Of a stretch of 5,674 bases of DNA, positions 3,591-5,674 are shown one piece after another; positions within the stretch are counted from its first letter, which is position 1, and every line of letters starts with the position of its first letter. The position numbers and the translations under genes were made by a program. The DNA comes from SVTX01 sp045588675. GTDB lineage: Bacteria; Bacillota; Clostridia; Oscillospirales; CAG-272. The DNA lies in the NCBI GenBank assembly GCA_045588675.1, contig JAZNER010000033.1:1-5674 (forward strand), read 5' to 3'. Under the pieces are notes generated by a model, which had not been told where the DNA came from, did not search any database, and saw only the letters and a list, made by a program, of their open reading frames with translations.

Positions 3591-5674
3591 AAGAATCGCC
3601 TCCGCTCCGTTTCCACTTCCGGCAATGATACGTTCCGATATTCCAACCAATGCCGATTAAATTCTGCCTGTCCGTATTGTTCGAGGATTTCAGCCGCTTT
3701 TTTGTTGTCGGATTTGTTTACTGCGACGTAAGCGAGAGAAATCGGGCAATTTTCCAACGCCAAGTCGTAAAGTCTGCAACCGAGCGGCGAGACATAATAG
3801 TATTGTTTCTTTTTGACTGCGCCAGCGATTATTTCTACTTGTCGCTGATTCAATCCGAACATAAAATATTTTTCCTTCAGCGATTCTTCCAATGCTTTAT
3901 CGTTCGGCAAAAAGATTTGACTTGGACACGATTCCAAAACTGTCGAGAATATCGGACTTTCCACAATATCCGTAAGCGATTGCGTTGCGAACACTACCGA
4001 CGCATTTGTTTTGCGCAATACTTTGAGCCACTCGCGAATTTTCTGCGCAAACTGTTCATTGTCGAAGAAAACCCAACATTCATCGAGAATTATCAGCGTT
4101 GGTGCACCTGTTAAGCTTTGTTCTATCCGATGAAAGATATACATCAGCGTTGAACCGACTATTGCCGGTGTTGCCATCAATTTTTCCATCTCAAATGCTT
4201 GCCACGATGATAATTGCAAGCTATCTGTGTCCGCGTCGAAGATTTCTCCGTATGCGCCCGATATTGTCAGCGGTTGCAGTGCCGTTTTCAGTTCGACCGA
4301 TTGAATTGCGTTTACGAGGCTCGTCATGCGCCGAAAATTTTTGTCTTTGTACGATGCCACAACGTTTAGCGCGTTCCATATCAACTTTTTGTGCTCCGGC
4401 GTGATTTTTACGTTTTCCTGCCGAATAAAATCGCAAAGCCAATCCAAAACCCACTGTCGTTCCTTGTCGTTGTCGATTTGCGCCAGCGGTTGGAAGGATA
4501 AATGTTGCGTCTCGTTGCCTAAATCGAAAAATCTGCCGCCAACGCCCGCTGTCAGTACCATTGACGACGCGCTCTTGTCGAAAATAAAAATCCTAGCGTC
4601 CTTATATTTTCTGAACGACGCCGCAATTATATTGAGCTGAACACTTTTGCCCGCGCCTGTCGGTCCGACTATCAAAGTATGACCAACATCACCGACGTGT
4701 AGCGACAATCTAAACGGGGTATTGCCCGCCGTTTGCGTATAAATCAGCGGCGGTCCTTGAAAATGTTTATTTCGCGGCTCGCCCGCCCATATATCCGAGA
4801 TTGGCATCATATGAATCAAATTTGCGCACGAGACCATTGGGCGTCGAATAAATCTGCCCACATTGCCCGGTAAACTTCCTGCCCATGCATCTACCGCGTT
4901 CAAATCTTCGACTTTAGCGCGAAATCCCAGATTGATTAGCGTTTGTTCGACTAATTGCGCCTTCGTGTTCGCCACTTCGTAATCCTCGTCCATGACCACA
5001 ATAACTGTCGAATAAAATCCGTAACTTGTCACGTCCGCTTCGACTGATGTTATCGCATCTTTTACTTCGTCGAATTTCATTGCCGCATTTTCGTTCAGAT
5101 TTTCGGGCGATTCTCTGTCAAGCAACAATTCTTTGAGCATTACCGATAACGGCTTGATTTTTCCGTACCAGCCCTTTTTAATTCGCGTCAATTCTTCGAT
5201 TGAGTCTTGTTTTGACAGGCAATAGAATCTTGTTACCCACCGATACGAAAAATCCAGCTGATTCAAGCGGTCGAACATTCCAAACACCGAATTTCCCATA
5301 TATCCTGTCGGCGTGATTACTCTGACGTGTTTTTTGCCCAGTCGCGGCTCTAAGCCCCCGTAAAAATCCGAATCATAAAGATAGCTGTCCAATAACAACG
5401 GGTGACTCGGCATTTTCATTGCTCGCGGGGTATCTGAAACGCACGAATGCAGGTAAGTCAACATTTCGTCTTGATTCAAGAAGTGCGCGGGGATTTTCAG
5501 CGACATAAATATCCCCATGAGTTTATCGACGACCGCCGCGAACGCTTCGATATTATCTTCTGCGGAAATTTCCTTGCGTTTTGCCCCTTCGACTACCAAT
5601 TCGCGAATTTTGCCTTCTTGGTCGTTGGGCGGCATCCAGTAAGCTGTGGCATAATAATTGCTCTCGAAATGTTT
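3587..5674 (-). CDS. virB4: VirB4/TrbE-like T4SS ATPase, 5' end beyond the window
   Basis: The conserved AAA+/RecA-like ATPase that energises pilus assembly and substrate transfer at the inner membrane. The frame is open to the window edge: codons before the internal ATG at 5635 read HFESNYYATAYW, which fits the VirB4/TrbE N-domain, so that ATG is not the start and upstream residues are missing. Seen in the 695 visible residues: Walker A GPTGAGKS (337-344; bases 4666-4643), Walker B LIILDE followed by CW (527-532; 4096-4079), the FATQS motif (562-566) of this family, and an N-terminal domain of about 300 residues. No frameshift or missing key residue is seen, so the ATPase looks functional. 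It ends at TGA 3589-3587, overlapping the next small gene. TrbE-type proteins have about 800-850 residues, so some 100-150 are probably off the right edge. Confidence 0.93.
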   Translation of the reverse strand, partial: KHFESNYYATAYWMPPNDQEGKIRELVVEGAKRKEISAEDNIEAFAAVVDKLMGIFMSLKIPAHFLNQDEMLTYLHSCVSDTPRAMKMPSHPLLLDSYLYDSDFYGGLEPRLGKKHVRVITPTGYMGNSVFGMFDRLNQLDFSYRWVTRFYCLSKQDSIEELTRIKKGWYGKIKPLSVMLKELLLDRESPENLNENAAMKFDEVKDAITSVEADVTSYGFYSTVIVVMDEDYEVANTKAQLVEQTLINLGFRAKVEDLNAVDAWAGSLPGNVGRFIRRPMVSCANLIHMMPISDIWAGEPRNKHFQGPPLIYTQTAGNTPFRLSLHVGDVGHTLIVGPTGAGKSVQLNIIAASFRKYKDARIFIFDKSASSMVLTAGVGGRFFDLGNETQHLSFQPLAQIDNDKERQWVLDWLCDFIRQENVKITPEHKKLIWNALNVVASYKDKNFRRMTSLVNAIQSVELKTALQPLTISGAYGEIFDADTDSLQLSSWQAFEMEKLMATPAIVGSTLMYIFHRIEQSLTGAPTLIILDECWVFFDNEQFAQKIREWLKVLRKTNASVVFATQSLTDIVESPIFSTVLESCPSQIFLPNDKALEESLKEKYFMFGLNQRQVEIIAGAVKKKQYYYVSPLGCRLYDLALENCPISLAYVAVNKSDNKKAAEILEQYGQAEFNRHWLEYRNVSLPEVETERRRFF

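Noticed and set aside
3650..4640. Plus-strand frames of 101-154 residues and a 77-residue minus-strand frame over virB4
   Set aside because: The region codes for the intact ATPase core, including Walker A and B, in one frame; these are shadows.
5633..5635. ATG 5635 as the start of virB4
   Set aside because: The frame continues upstream to the window edge with family-like residues (HFESNYY), so the ATG is internal.

Overview
The window is a stretch of a P-type (VirB/Trb-like) type IV secretion or conjugation locus on the minus strand. A small plus-strand cargo module sits inside it, and a fragment of an unrelated chromosomal-type gene is joined to its left end. Organism: strong AGGAGG-type ribosome binding sites, frequent TTG/GTG starts, moderate-to-low GC and a RepL-like winged-helix protein point to Bacillota. 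Exported T4SS parts (a lytic transglycosylase and a VirB5/TrbJ-like protein with signal peptides) suit a diderm envelope, so a Negativicutes-like host (Selenomonas/Megasphaera type) is my best guess. It is an inference from style, not a placement.

Layout, read along the minus strand from the right edge. The T4SS ATPase VirB4/TrbE (5674 to 3587) enters from beyond the window. It is followed by a tiny single-pass membrane protein whose TTG start overlaps the virB4 stop (3590 to 3459), then an intrinsic terminator (3450 to 3422). A second transcription unit follows: an exported SLT lytic transglycosylase (3343 to 2810), a 55-aa basic protein coupled to it by a TGATG overlap (2810 to 2643), and the first ~70 codons of a VirB5/TrbJ-like exported protein (from 2630). 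VirB5-like similarity stops near 2418, at the T-run of a bidirectional terminator. On the far side of the cargo module the minus strand resumes at about 1091, in the middle of a VirB6/TrbL polytopic membrane protein, whose N-terminal part appears to be missing.

Between these two broken T4SS genes lie two plus-strand genes, each with its own look-alike sigma70-type promoter (TTRACT, 17 nt, TAAAAT). One encodes a 130-aa RepL-like winged-helix DNA-binding protein (1175-1567). The other encodes an exported TPR-repeat protein (1611-2378), closed by the terminator at 2387-2422. The regulator's 5' region carries an imperfect palindrome at its -35 box and a hairpin that buries its Shine-Dalgarno sequence. 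The simplest reading is that this module replaced the 3' end of virB5 and the 5' end of virB6.

At the left edge, positions 2-148 encode the N-terminal part of a DegT/DnrJ/EryC1/StrS sugar aminotransferase, which switches abruptly near 148-155 into the 3' end of the trbL-like gene. This second break is either a real rearrangement or an assembly/amplification chimera. No RNA genes, CRISPR arrays, transposases or integrases are visible.
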